This document shows positions 15,221 to 24,600 of a stretch of 33,877 nucleotides of DNA, one piece after another. A model generated the notes under the pieces. It was not told where the DNA came from and did no database searches. It saw only the letters and a list, made by a program, of their open reading frames with translations. The stretch's first letter is position 1. Every line of letters starts with the position of its first letter. The position numbers and the translations under genes were made by a program. This DNA is from Candidatus Thalassarchaeum sp. (GTDB lineage: Archaea > Thermoplasmatota > Poseidoniia > Poseidoniales > Thalassarchaeaceae): assembly GCA_030748335.1 (NCBI GenBank), contig JASMMD010000016.1, forward strand, positions 1 to 33,877, written 5' to 3'.

Positions 15221-17011
15221 ATGCGGTACGGAATACGCCATCCGAGTCTCACCTCGGGGGTAATCGAGGCACGTGCCTACCAACTCGAGGCGGCGGACGA
15301 GGCGCTCTCCGGCTCGACGATGCTGGTACTGCCCACCGCGGCTGGCAAGACAGTGGTGGCCTGGATGGTGATAGCCGACCGGTTGGAGAGCAGCGACGGG
15401 TGGGTCTTGATCGTCGCCCCGACCGTTGCCCTAGTCGAGCAGCACCTGCGTGGTGTCGGGCCCGTGCTGGCTGACGCCGCTTCGGTGAATCCGATATCCA
15501 TTACAGGTCAGAACCCGGTGGCCAAGCGCGCTAATCTATGGGGGTCTTCCAGACTCGTCGTAGCCACGCCCCAGGTCGTCAGGAACGATGTAATTAGAGG
15601 CGTCCTAGACCTCTCTGGCTGCGCACTGCTAGTGGTTGACGAGGCGCATCACTCCACGGGCGACCATGCCATGGCGCAGGTCGGCGATTTGTATCTGTCG
15701 CAGACCTCCGAGCCCCTCGTCCTCGCCACCACGGCGAGCCCGGGCTCAAGGACCAATCAGGTCGAGGAAGTCTGCGACCATCTGGGCATAGGCAGAATCC
15801 ACATCAGGACCGGTGGCGATGCGATGGTGGCCAAGCACCTCGCTGGACTGGAGGTGCAGGAAGTAAAGGTCGAGGTCCCAGTTCAGATTAGAGAACTTGC
15901 GGAGCCCCTCGTGATGTGGCAGAGCGGGATTGTCGATCGCGAGAGGCGGCTCGGCAGGTACGTGATGCCGGGTGTAATTAGCCACGCCGGCCTCTCCAAT
16001 GCGATGGAACGGGCCCAGCAAGCGATATCGAGGGGCGAGTCCAGCGCCTACCAGTCAGTATCGAGGATAGCCACGGCGATGCGCTTGCATCACCTGATCA
16101 ATCATCTGCTTTGTCAGGGTGTCGCCGCGTCCAGAGAGTTCCTTGAGCGCCTCTCCAGAAGCGAGCAGTCCCAGAACAAGTCGACACGTAACTTCCTGAG
16201 GGACAGGAGGGTGTCGAGTCTGCGAGCGAACCTGTCTGAGATGGAAGAGGCACACAGCAAGGTGGGCGCGGTACGCAGGCTAATCTCGGAGAGGCTTCGC
16301 AGGGATTCAGGCTCACGCGTCATCGTGTTCGCAACTTTCAGGGACACCGTCGCTGCCGTCGAGGAGTCCCTCGGAGAGCTAGAAGGAGTTCGTCCGATTC
16401 AGTTCGTCGGGCAGTCCAGCCGCGAGGGCAGTGGAGGACTAACTCCCAAGCAGCAAATCGCTAGGCTTGACGAGTTCAGATCGGGTGCTGCCAACGTCCT
16501 AGTAGCGACCTCGGTAGGAGAGGAGGGTCTAGATATTCCCAGTGCCGATCTAGTCATATTCTACGAGCCGGTGTCCAGCGAGATACGGACCATACAGAGG
16601 CGAGGGAGAACGGGTAGGCATAGGGAGGGTGAGGTCGTCGTCCTGATAGCCGAGGGTACTCGGGACGAGGGTGCTAGGGCATCCGCCGAGAGGCGTGAAG
16701 AGTTCATGCAGCGGGCCGTCCACAGGGTCAGCAGGAAATTGCCTCGCAGCCATCACAGGGATCTCTCGAACCTAGGCAGGTTCGAGGTGGTCTCCGAGAG
16801 TGGTTCCGTCCCGGCATCCGAGTTCGTCTCCGAACAGCGGGAGATACACAGGGTGGAAATCAACGAGTCTGACGACAACGAAACCGTAGATAGTAGCGGC
16901 CCTCCCGCTCTGCCCCCAGAGACATTCAGAGCCAAGGGGCAGACTGGGCTGGAGCAGTTTGGCGTCGAATCAGTTATGCCCGTAGAGAATGGCCTTGAGC
17001 GTGACACTTAG
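15221..17011 (+). CDS. Hef/FANCM-like superfamily 2 DNA helicase without nuclease domain
   Basis: 596 aa. Helicase motifs are in order: Walker A LPTAAGKT (37-44), DEAH (140-143), motif III TASPG (~171), motif V SVGEEGLDIPSADLVIFYEP (431-450) and motif VI QRRGRTGR (459-466). GEEGLDIP followed by YEPVSSEIR is characteristic of the Hef/FANCM/Mph1 group, which remodels stalled replication forks. Euryarchaeal Hef usually continues into an XPF-type nuclease; here the protein ends with a ~90-residue low-complexity tail. That tail holds QTGLEQF (574-580), which resembles a PCNA-interacting motif. Convergent with the next gene with zero bases between stops. Confidence 0.85.
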   Translation: MRYGIRHPSLTSGVIEARAYQLEAADEALSGSTMLVLPTAAGKTVVAWMVIADRLESSDGWVLIVAPTVALVEQHLRGVGPVLADAASVNPISITGQNPVAKRANLWGSSRLVVATPQVVRNDVIRGVLDLSGCALLVVDEAHHSTGDHAMAQVGDLYLSQTSEPLVLATTASPGSRTNQVEEVCDHLGIGRIHIRTGGDAMVAKHLAGLEVQEVKVEVPVQIRELAEPLVMWQSGIVDRERRLGRYVMPGVISHAGLSNAMERAQQAISRGESSAYQSVSRIATAMRLHHLINHLLCQGVAASREFLERLSRSEQSQNKSTRNFLRDRRVSSLRANLSEMEEAHSKVGAVRRLISERLRRDSGSRVIVFATFRDTVAAVEESLGELEGVRPIQFVGQSSREGSGGLTPKQQIARLDEFRSGAANVLVATSVGEEGLDIPSADLVIFYEPVSSEIRTIQRRGRTGRHREGEVVVLIAEGTRDEGARASAERREEFMQRAVHRVSRKLPRSHHRDLSNLGRFEVVSESGSVPASEFVSEQREIHRVEINESDDNETVDSSGPPALPPETFRAKGQTGLEQFGVESVMPVENGLERDT

Positions 17012-17872
17012 TCAGTCGCCGATTACCGCAATTCTAGTGCGCAGTTGTGCCAGCCTAGTGTTGTGGTGTCCCATCGAGAAAGAAAGCATCTCTGTGAGGT
17101 GTATGACTGGGATGTTGGTGGCCAGCCCAGTCGACCTCGATGCCTTGCCTTGGTAGACGTCGAGGACGGTGTGAGAGAGATTGCACGCGCTCACGATGAG
17201 GTCTGCGCCCTCGGACTTGGCCTCGTGGAGCACAGAGGCTGCCTGCCGCAGCACTGTAGACTCCTCTGAGAAGAGTCCCGGAACCCCGACGCTCTGGGTG
17301 CGCCCCTCCCACTGCACCGGCCTCCCGCCAAGCGCGTCGATGACCAATTCGAGGTACTCGGGGTCGTGGACGTCGTCGCCCCCACAGGCCCCGGTCTGCT
17401 GGATATTGGGACCGTAGAACCCAGCGACATCGAAGTCGATAGGGTTCCTCACCTCCGATTCTAGCCTCTCGATTCCGACCTCATCGACGATGACATGCAG
17501 GAGGTGGTGGACGTGTGTGTCGCCCGAGAATCTCCTGCCGCATGTCTTCTCTAGGACCTCGTTGATCTCCCCGAGCAGGTTCGGGTCCTGCTTCAGTGTA
17601 GCGAGGTCTTCCTGCAGGTTGCCCGCAGTCGCGGCGCATGGCGTTATGATGTCGAGACCCATTTCCTCGGCCATCGAGAATGTGCGTGCGTTAAGGGTCA
17701 GCTGGAGGCGTCTGCTGGCCTGCTTGATTATGCCGGCTCCGCAGCTGGTGGCACCATCCAGAGGGACCAACTCGATGCCCAGTGAGCTTGCTACCGGTTC
17801 CATCGTCTCTGCCACCTCGGTGGCGCTGCTGTGGGCCACGTTTCCGGGGTGGTAGGCGTACTTCAGGGGCAT
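17012..17872 (-). CDS. HdrB/SdhE-like CCG-domain protein with most cluster cysteines lost
   Basis: 286 aa. The whole length follows the heterodisulfide reductase subunit B pattern, including segment spacing (GATSCGAG; TPCAATAGNLQEDL; FYGPNIQ; DPEYLELVIDALGGRPVQW; GADLIVSACNLSH). In active family members these positions read CC, CxxC, YGC, CC and CPxC. Here they read SC (C44), CAAT (C79), YGP, SV and CNLS (C230), so only about three of roughly ten ligand cysteines remain. No stops or frameshifts interrupt it. The ATG shares one base with the upstream stop, so translation is coupled to the Fd-flavodoxin fusion. Catalysis of heterodisulfide reduction is unlikely; a structural or rewired electron-transfer role is possible. 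Confidence 0.8.
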   Translation of the reverse strand: MPLKYAYHPGNVAHSSATEVAETMEPVASSLGIELVPLDGATSCGAGIIKQASRRLQLTLNARTFSMAEEMGLDIITPCAATAGNLQEDLATLKQDPNLLGEINEVLEKTCGRRFSGDTHVHHLLHVIVDEVGIERLESEVRNPIDFDVAGFYGPNIQQTGACGGDDVHDPEYLELVIDALGGRPVQWEGRTQSVGVPGLFSEESTVLRQAASVLHEAKSEGADLIVSACNLSHTVLDVYQGKASRSTGLATNIPVIHLTEMLSFSMGHHNTRLAQLRTRIAVIGD

Positions 17873-19842
17873 CAGAACCTACCATCCACTTCGTTGAATA
17901 TCGCGACGACCTCATGGTGGTCGTCGATAGAGGAGTTGAACTGCTTGGGCATCTTCCCGATGCCGGCGGGAGGAGCCACCATCCCGAGCATCCCGTTGAA
18001 CACGTTTCCTCCTGTCCTAGTGAAACCGAGGACCATCCGGGCAGTGACTCCAGAGAACAGGTTCCCGAGTAGACCCATGGGGCCGAGTACCTGCCTGTAG
18101 ACAACTGTGTCATTGACCCTACCGCTGCTCTTCACGGACCAGGTGTACCACCATACGTGCTTGCCGTGGCGGCCGTTGAAGGCGTCCCTAGACAGAGTCG
18201 AGGTCCGTGCGTCGAGCAGGGCCTCGGCGATAATTCTAGTCGAGTCGTTCTGACGGCGGATTGAGGCTAGGTCCGTCTCGGCCTTAATGCCGCCCTTGGA
18301 GTCCATAACCGCATGCATCTCGGTTATGCTCCCCACCGAGGAGCGAGGGTCGTTTATTCGGGCCCAAGTCCGTGCCAGCACGGCCGGGCCGAGGTACGCT
18401 TCGGCGTGAGGAGTAGCGTCCGAGCAAGAGTGGAGCAGGGGCGCACTACAGAAGTCGGTCGACGAGTGCAGCACGTCCGCCGTCGAAGCCTCCATTGTGC
18501 CAATTACTCCCTGCGAGGTCTCGGCCCCGTCCCTAGTCGCTGCCACCATCCACGGCTTGGAGGACTCGCGCCCTCTCTCAAGCGGCCAGTGGTCCACCAC
18601 CAGATCACGGATGACGTCGAACGCGGGCAGGGGTTCTATGCGCAGCCTCAAACCGCCGTCGCGAATCGGCGCGACCGAGTCAAGTCTGACACCTCCAGGC
18701 AGGATTAGCCTGCCGTTGACCGATATGGCTGTGGTCGGGTCGTCGCTGGGGCCGTCCCTGAACGACAGGGTGCCGTCATGAGTTTCCTTGAGCGTCCTCA
18801 GCGACTCGAGCACCGTCATGTGACCTGGCAGGGCACAGACCCAAGTGTCCTTGCCAGTGCTTGCACTGACCGGGTCATAGCGGAAGATGCTAATCTCGGC
18901 CTGGATTACCTTGGCTGTGGTATCCGGGACCGAGAAGCCGTCATCACCGGATGCACCTGCAGCTGCCGAGCCGGAGACGAGGTCCTTGATCGCCTCGACC
19001 TGTTCCTCGTGGAACTCGCCGTTCCCGTCAACTGCGGCCATCACTGCAAGAGCGTCGATGGACCATGCGGCGGCGGGGGCGTCGTAGTCGACGTCACAGT
19101 CGACGCGTTCGACCAGTCGTGTGGCTCCCAACTCCTCCAGTCGCTTGTCCCAGTCCTTACCGGACTCACAGTAGAACTCGTAGCTGCTGTCTCCCAGCGC
19201 CAGTACCGAGAAGCCGACGTTCCCCATTTTGGGGGCCGAGTCGGCACTGGCCTCTTGCCACAGCTCCTCGGCGTTGTCGGGCATTTCGCCCTCGCCCCAA
19301 GTCGAGCAGATGATTAGCACCCTCTTCATCGCGGTCATCGAGGACAGGTCGAACTCATCCATGTCGTGCACCGTGGCATCCAGCCCGTAGTCACTAGCCC
19401 GCTTGGCGAATTTGGCCGCGAGCTCCTCCGAATTTCCGGACTGCGAACCAAAGAGGATGTTCAGTGTACGGTCCCCTGTGGACAGAAGCGAGTCGAGGTC
19501 ATCGCTTGAGACCTCTACGGGGCCCTCGGGCGCAGCCTCCTCTTCTGGCTCGGGCGCAGCCTCCTCTTCTGGCTCGGACTCTCCCTCCTCAGTTCCATCA
19601 ACAACAATGATGACATCGACCGGGCAGGCGTCCGCGGCGTCGAGGATATCATCGGAGAATGAGGATATGACTTCTGGTTTCAGACCGGATTTGTCGATGT
19701 TGCGGTCGTAGCCGCCGTCGACTCTGGCGTCGGGCTTGATGAAGCAGGTGTCCTCGGTGACCTCGAAGACATCGGGTGCGGCCTCCTCACAAGCGTCGCA
19801 TGTGATGCAGCCATCATCGATGAAGACGCTGAATATCTCCAT
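17872..19842 (-). CDS. Ferredoxin-flavodoxin-SdhB-like fusion protein lacking SdhB cluster ligands
   Basis: 656 aa in four parts. Residues 1-80: small ferredoxin with C12, C15, C18 and C73 (CP), enough for one Fe4S4 cluster. 81-125: acidic linker with a PEEEAAPE repeat. 127-270: flavodoxin, with FMN loops GSQSGNSEELA, STWGEGEMPDN and LALGDSSYEFYCESG. 310-545: the two-domain iron-sulfur subunit of succinate dehydrogenase/fumarate reductase. It keeps the fold signatures (LESLRTLKETHDGTLSFR, PLPAFDVIRDLVVD, YLGPAVLARTWARINDPR). The Fe2S2 loop reads GPSDDPTTAISVNGRLILPG with no cysteine, and the Fe4S4/Fe3S4 motifs keep only C465 and C473. A ~110-residue unrecognised tail follows. TATA-like TTCAATAA near 19887-19894. 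Probably annotated elsewhere simply as SdhB or flavodoxin. Confidence 0.8.
   Translation of the reverse strand: MEIFSVFIDDGCITCDACEEAAPDVFEVTEDTCFIKPDARVDGGYDRNIDKSGLKPEVISSFSDDILDAADACPVDVIIVVDGTEEGESEPEEEAAPEPEEEAAPEGPVEVSSDDLDSLLSTGDRTLNILFGSQSGNSEELAAKFAKRASDYGLDATVHDMDEFDLSSMTAMKRVLIICSTWGEGEMPDNAEELWQEASADSAPKMGNVGFSVLALGDSSYEFYCESGKDWDKRLEELGATRLVERVDCDVDYDAPAAAWSIDALAVMAAVDGNGEFHEEQVEAIKDLVSGSAAAGASGDDGFSVPDTTAKVIQAEISIFRYDPVSASTGKDTWVCALPGHMTVLESLRTLKETHDGTLSFRDGPSDDPTTAISVNGRLILPGGVRLDSVAPIRDGGLRLRIEPLPAFDVIRDLVVDHWPLERGRESSKPWMVAATRDGAETSQGVIGTMEASTADVLHSSTDFCSAPLLHSCSDATPHAEAYLGPAVLARTWARINDPRSSVGSITEMHAVMDSKGGIKAETDLASIRRQNDSTRIIAEALLDARTSTLSRDAFNGRHGKHVWWYTWSVKSSGRVNDTVVYRQVLGPMGLLGNLFSGVTARMVLGFTRTGGNVFNGMLGMVAPPAGIGKMPKQFNSSIDDHHEVVAIFNEVDGRF
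19525..19572. repeat. Two tandem copies of a 24-nt unit in the fusion-gene linker
   Basis: CTCGGGCGCAGCCTCCTCTT plus CTGG repeats twice without change, giving the PEEEAAPE repeats of the ferredoxin-flavodoxin linker. In-frame tandem duplication; a place where linker length may vary between strains. Confidence 0.85.
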
Positions 19843-19904
19843 GAAGCCAACTCACGCCTACCGGCAGTATGGGCACCCTGACGCGATTATTGAATCTAGT
19901 GCAA

Positions 19905-19941
19905 CCGAGGTCTACGGCCGTAGGCCGTATTCCACCCTCGG
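19905..19941 (-). terminator. Nested hairpin downstream of the thermosome gene
   Basis: Just after the thermosome stop, TACGGCC-GTA-GGCCGTA (19913-19929) is enclosed by CCGAGG/CCTCGG (19905-19910 with 19936-19941). No T-run follows on the minus strand, so it may be an mRNA 3'-end stabiliser or an operator for the next gene rather than a terminator in the strict sense. Confidence 0.4.
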
Positions 19942-19943
19942 CC

Positions 19944-21560
19944 TCACATCATGCCCATTCCGTCGAACTCGCCGCCCTCTGGCATAGGAGGGGTGGCCCG
20001 ACTGGAAATCACGTCGTCGATCCTCAGAATCATCACTGCGGTCTCCGAGGCGCTCTGGATTGCCTGCTCGACTACCCTACTAGGCTCGAATACCCTTCCC
20101 TCCTTCATGTCCGCGACTCCGCCCTCGTACACGTTGACACCGAAGTGCGATTTGCCCTCGGAGTGCGACTTCCTGAGGTCGATGATGGTGTTGACCGGGT
20201 CCAGACCGGCATTCTCAGCGAGAGTTCTCGGAATCACCTCTAGTGCCCCTGAGAAAGCCTCGATTGCCATCTGCTCCCTTCCACCTATCCCCTCTGCGTA
20301 GGAACGCAGTTCACGGCTGATGGCTGCGGTGACGGAGCCGCCTCCTGTCAGTACCACTCCGTCCTCGTGTGCAACAGCGACGACGCCAACGGCATCATCG
20401 AAGGCCCGGCGAATCTCGTCCACGACGTGTTCGGTGCCGCCTCGGAGAAGGACCGAGACACTCTTGGCGTCAGGGCAGCCTGTAACGAAGACCATATCCG
20501 ACTCGCCAATCTTGCGTTCCTCGACCTTGGATGCGCTTCCCAAGTCGTCAGAGGATAGGTCGTCGATGTTCGTGACTATCCTACCGCCGGTTGCCTTGGA
20601 CAGGGCCTCCATATCGCTCTTCTTGGCCCTGCGTATGGCGAACAGACCGGCCTTCGACATGTAGTGCTGAGCCACGTCGTCGATGCCCTTCTGGCAGATG
20701 ACCACACTTGCCCCGGAGTCCTGAATCTTGTCGACGAGGGACTTGAGGTACTGCTCCTCCTCATCTAGGAACTGCGACAGCATGTTGGGATCGGTAATCT
20801 GGATTTTGGCATCGACCTCGGTCTTCTTGACCTCGATGGCCGAGTTAATCAGCGCTACCTTCGCATCGGAAACGCTGCGGGGCATCCCGCTGTGGACGCG
20901 CTCCTTGTCTAGGATGATGCCGTCGACGAGGGAACTGTCCTTGATGGAGCTGCCTTGCCTCTTCTGCACCTTGATGTCATCCAGATCGACCACTGTCTCC
21001 CCGTCGACTTCCTGAGCCACGGCGAGCACCGCCCTGACCGAGATGTCAGCGAGGAACTCCTTGACGGCACCCGCGCTCTTGCCGGTGAGCGCGGTCTTCG
21101 CCACCTCCTCCAGCATGTCTTGGTCGACTTCAATTGAATGCGCCTCTATCAGCTCCGACGCCTTGTCCGAGGCGAGCCTGAAGCCCTCGCAGATGACCGT
21201 CGGGTGGACGTTCTGCTCGACTAGGTCCTCGCTGCGCTTGAGCAACTCCCCTGCTATCACGACTGCGCTGGTGGTGCCGTCGTAGCAGTGTTGCTCTTGG
21301 GTCTTGGCGATCTCGATGATCATCTTGGCAGCGGGGTGCTCTATGTCCATCTCCTTGAGTATCGTTGCGCCGTCGTTGGTGATGACAACGTCGCCCATGC
21401 TGTCGACCAGCATCTTGTCCATACCCTTTGGACCTAAGGTGGAACGAACCGAGTCTGCGACTGCCTTCGCAGCAGCGATGTTGTTACTCTGCGCAGAGCG
21501 ACCGCTGGTGCGCTCAGTGCCTTCCTTGAGTATGAAAATTGGCTGTTGACCGCTGTACAT
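19944..21560 (-). CDS. thsA: Thermosome subunit (group II chaperonin)
   Basis: 538 aa, the normal length. It refolds proteins in an ATP-driven double ring in the cytoplasm. Landmarks: [39 protein letters not shown], the apical domain, [27 protein letters not shown] and the Gly/Met C-terminus DGMGMM. The ATP-hydrolysis motif normally EVGDGTTS reads QHCYDGTTS: the catalytic Asp is kept but the preceding residues differ. A TATA-like GCTTATGA lies at 21607-21600, giving a short leader. Confidence 0.95.
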   Translation of the reverse strand: MYSGQQPIFILKEGTERTSGRSAQSNNIAAAKAVADSVRSTLGPKGMDKMLVDSMGDVVITNDGATILKEMDIEHPAAKMIIEIAKTQEQHCYDGTTSAVVIAGELLKRSEDLVEQNVHPTVICEGFRLASDKASELIEAHSIEVDQDMLEEVAKTALTGKSAGAVKEFLADISVRAVLAVAQEVDGETVVDLDDIKVQKRQGSSIKDSSLVDGIILDKERVHSGMPRSVSDAKVALINSAIEVKKTEVDAKIQITDPNMLSQFLDEEEQYLKSLVDKIQDSGASVVICQKGIDDVAQHYMSKAGLFAIRRAKKSDMEALSKATGGRIVTNIDDLSSDDLGSASKVEERKIGESDMVFVTGCPDAKSVSVLLRGGTEHVVDEIRRAFDDAVGVVAVAHEDGVVLTGGGSVTAAISRELRSYAEGIGGREQMAIEAFSGALEVIPRTLAENAGLDPVNTIIDLRKSHSEGKSHFGVNVYEGGVADMKEGRVFEPSRVVEQAIQSASETAVMILRIDDVISSRATPPMPEGGEFDGMGMM

Positions 21561-21641
21561 AGGAAATCACGCTCCGGAATCCGGCGACCAATGGGGGGGT
21601 CATAAGCCCTCGCACGGGCGCGAGCGGGTGCGCTCACGGCG

Positions 21642-24600
21642 CTATTCCCGGTTCTGCTGGTCCAACCAGCGCTGACCGTAGTGGACCCACTGCTCGACCG
21701 TCCATCCTTCGGGGAGGCCCTCGTCGGGAATCGGCGGGACCCCGGGTGGCAGCTCGGGCTCTGGCTCGGGCTCTGGCTCGGGCTCTGGCTCCGGCTCGGG
21801 CTCAATAGGAGGAGGTGGTGGCATCTCAGGGGGTTGCTCGAAGATCTCCTTCGCCCCCCCATACATCGAGTTGGCCACATCGTCGTCAGCCGGGAGCTCC
21901 GGTGCGTCGGGTATTGACTCGTCCCCGCCCCAGCCGCTGCCGTCGACGGTCATCTCGTAATTATCCAGAGTGGATATCTCCTCCATAGGCGCGGTCGCGC
22001 TCTTGAATATCCTGAGGGACGCTAGCAGTACAGCGACCATGACTCCGATTCCAATCAGCAGGAAGAGGATGTTCCCGGCCCACCATGCCGTCTCCTCTAC
22101 GTCGACCCCCGTCTCTATTGGATTCAGCTTGTGCATCACGACCGAGCCGTTCATCGATACCTTGTCTCTGTCTCCGTCGACCTCGAGAGTTATCTCAAAG
22201 GTCATCTCGTTCGCTACGAGGTTCTCGAGGTTGTCCTCGGTCACCGTCAGCCAGACCGTGATGGTTCTCGAGTCGTTTGCGAGCAGGACGAAATCCCTGT
22301 CTCCGGCGTCGACTCGCGCGTCGAAGATGTTGAAGAAGATGTCAGAGTTCCTGTCTATGTCAGCCCTCAGAAGTTGGTCATCGGGATACAGGTTGACTAC
22401 CGTGTACACCAGAGCGTAGTCGTCCCCGCTCTCGGTAATCTCCAAGGGCATAGGGGCGAGCACTTGGAAGAATCCCTGAGTGCCGACGATGAAATCGGCC
22501 GTCCCGCTTCCGGTTACGGTGAGGCCGTCACTGGTCGCCTCGACGCTGGAAGCAATCAGGGTGACTTCACGTTCGCCTGCGGCGGAGAAATCGAACGAGT
22601 ACCGCACGGTCAGGTTCAAAGACGAGCCGGCCGGGATGTACGGAGTCCTGCCGTTGGTCAGCCCAGTTGCCTGAACCCAGACGTCGGGGTGACTGGTCTG
22701 GAAGTCAATAGTGAAGGCATCGTTGACGTTTCCGTTGTTCCAGATTTCCCAATTGACGGTCCTAGCATCGTCACCGCCCCTGAACACCTCCTCAGTCATG
22801 TCTAAATCCTCTACTTCGACGAGGTTTGTCACGGGGACGGTTAGCAGCACCCTGACGCTTGATTGGTAGTCCGAGTTGTCCTGGCTGGCTGCGATGACCC
22901 AAATCTCGTAGGTCTCGTTCGCGATTCCGTACGGCATAGGCAGCAGCAGCATGACGGTGCTATCTCCTCCGAACGGATCTATTCCGAGGCTCTGCTCGGC
23001 GTTCAGTGAGACGCCGAGTTTCCAGTCGGACAGCACCGTCAGGTCGAACGCCTCCTCGGAGTTTCCGTTGTTAACCATCCTAATCTCGATCAGCCTTAGG
23101 AAGCCATCTGCAGCGGCCATAATCTCCGTGGTCTCTGGCTCGAGCACTAGGTCGTGGAACACCGGGACCTCGATGTATATGGTCCAATCAGCAACGAAGT
23201 TGGCAGGGGGCCTGCCACTTGCGAGTAGGGTTATCGGATAGGTCCCGGGAGGCATCTCGTCGGGCACGATGACGGTCGCAGTGAGTTCGAACTCGTCGGT
23301 GATGTTCATCGAGAGACTGGTGACCACGGAGCCGTTGGCATCGTTCCAGATTAGGTTCTCGGCACCCCAGCGATTGTCTCCGAAGGTGGCGCCTAGGTTC
23401 CAGGTCGCGATTTGGTTCCCGGTGTTCTTGATTACCATAGCGACATTCCCGGTTGTTCCCGGGTACAGGACTGCAGCGGGGTTGGCGAGGGTCTTCTGAT
23501 CGAGTGTAATCGAGTACGATGCTATGACCGATACGGGCAACTCGATGTAGACCTTGGAGAGGTTTGTCGTCCCGTCGTTCACCCAGACGAACCAGTCGAG
23601 TTCCTCGACGCTGGCGCCCTCGGGTATGCTGAGGTTGAACCAAGTGTCCATGGTCTCTAGAGCGTTGATGACTTCCGATACGACGTAATTGTCATGGTCG
23701 AACATGTTGTTAGAGTCGATCCTCAGCGGGTAGTTGTTCATCCACGTCTGGTTTGAGACCTCGGTGTATAGGCGCAGCGTGATGTCAACATACCCGTTGT
23801 TCTTGATTTTGCAGTACAGCGATGGCGGCCGGGGGTCATCGGGGATGACCATGTAGGCGTTGGGCAGCGGGTCGTCGCAATCGACGTCGATTGTGTACTC
23901 GGCGACCTTCTCGAACCCGAACAGGAGGAATGAATCTAGGTGAATGCCTTGGTTCGCTAAGGAGCTGTTGGAATCGAAGCGAAACGCGAGTGTGTAGTCG
24001 GCGTTCGGGTGCACGTCGGTCATGTTCCAGATCATCTGTGACCACTCTCCGTGGTTCTTGGACAGGTTCTGCGCGGTGTAGTTGTAGTGGGCGAGAGAGC
24101 CTCCAGCGTCAGCCTCAAGCCTAATCTGGTCACCGGCAGCCATCTCGCCCCAAGCCTCGGTTACTAGGTGCATCGAAATGAAGTCGAACGACCTCACTCT
24201 AATCTTGCAGAAGTTGTTGCCGTAAAGGGCCGAGACCGCCGAGTCAAGGGTTCCGTACTTGAGCCCGTGCCCAGGGTCATCGCAGTTGTCGAACGGGGTG
24301 AACCATCCCCACCATAGTCTGTCATGCCTGTTGCTGGCGTAGTCCGAGCCTGGCCTCGACACCCTCCAGTGCCAATCACCTTCTGCACTCGATGCGTTCT
24401 CCATCCTCCAATGGCCGTACCAGTCTGGGTCTGACGAGAGGGAGCCATCCGAGTTGTAGCCAGCGCCTGCCCACGTCGGCTCGTTGGCGCTTAACTGATT
24501 GGTGCAGTCAATGACCTGATCGCCATCCACATCCCCGCAGAAACCGTTGTCCATCGGGTCCTTCCAGACGGCTACCGGGACCTCCCTGTCCAACTCGTTG

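Noticed and set aside
17012-17872. Functional methanogenic heterodisulfide reductase subunit B
   Set aside because: Most cluster ligands are missing, no hdrA or hdrC is nearby, and nothing else suggests methanogenesis.
19525-19572. Short tandem repeats considered as CRISPR or mobile-element remnants
   Set aside because: Only two adjacent 24-nt copies with no spacers, in frame within a linker; the 21752-21803 repeat is likewise an in-frame Glu-Pro tract. No CRISPR array or insertion sequence was seen in the window.
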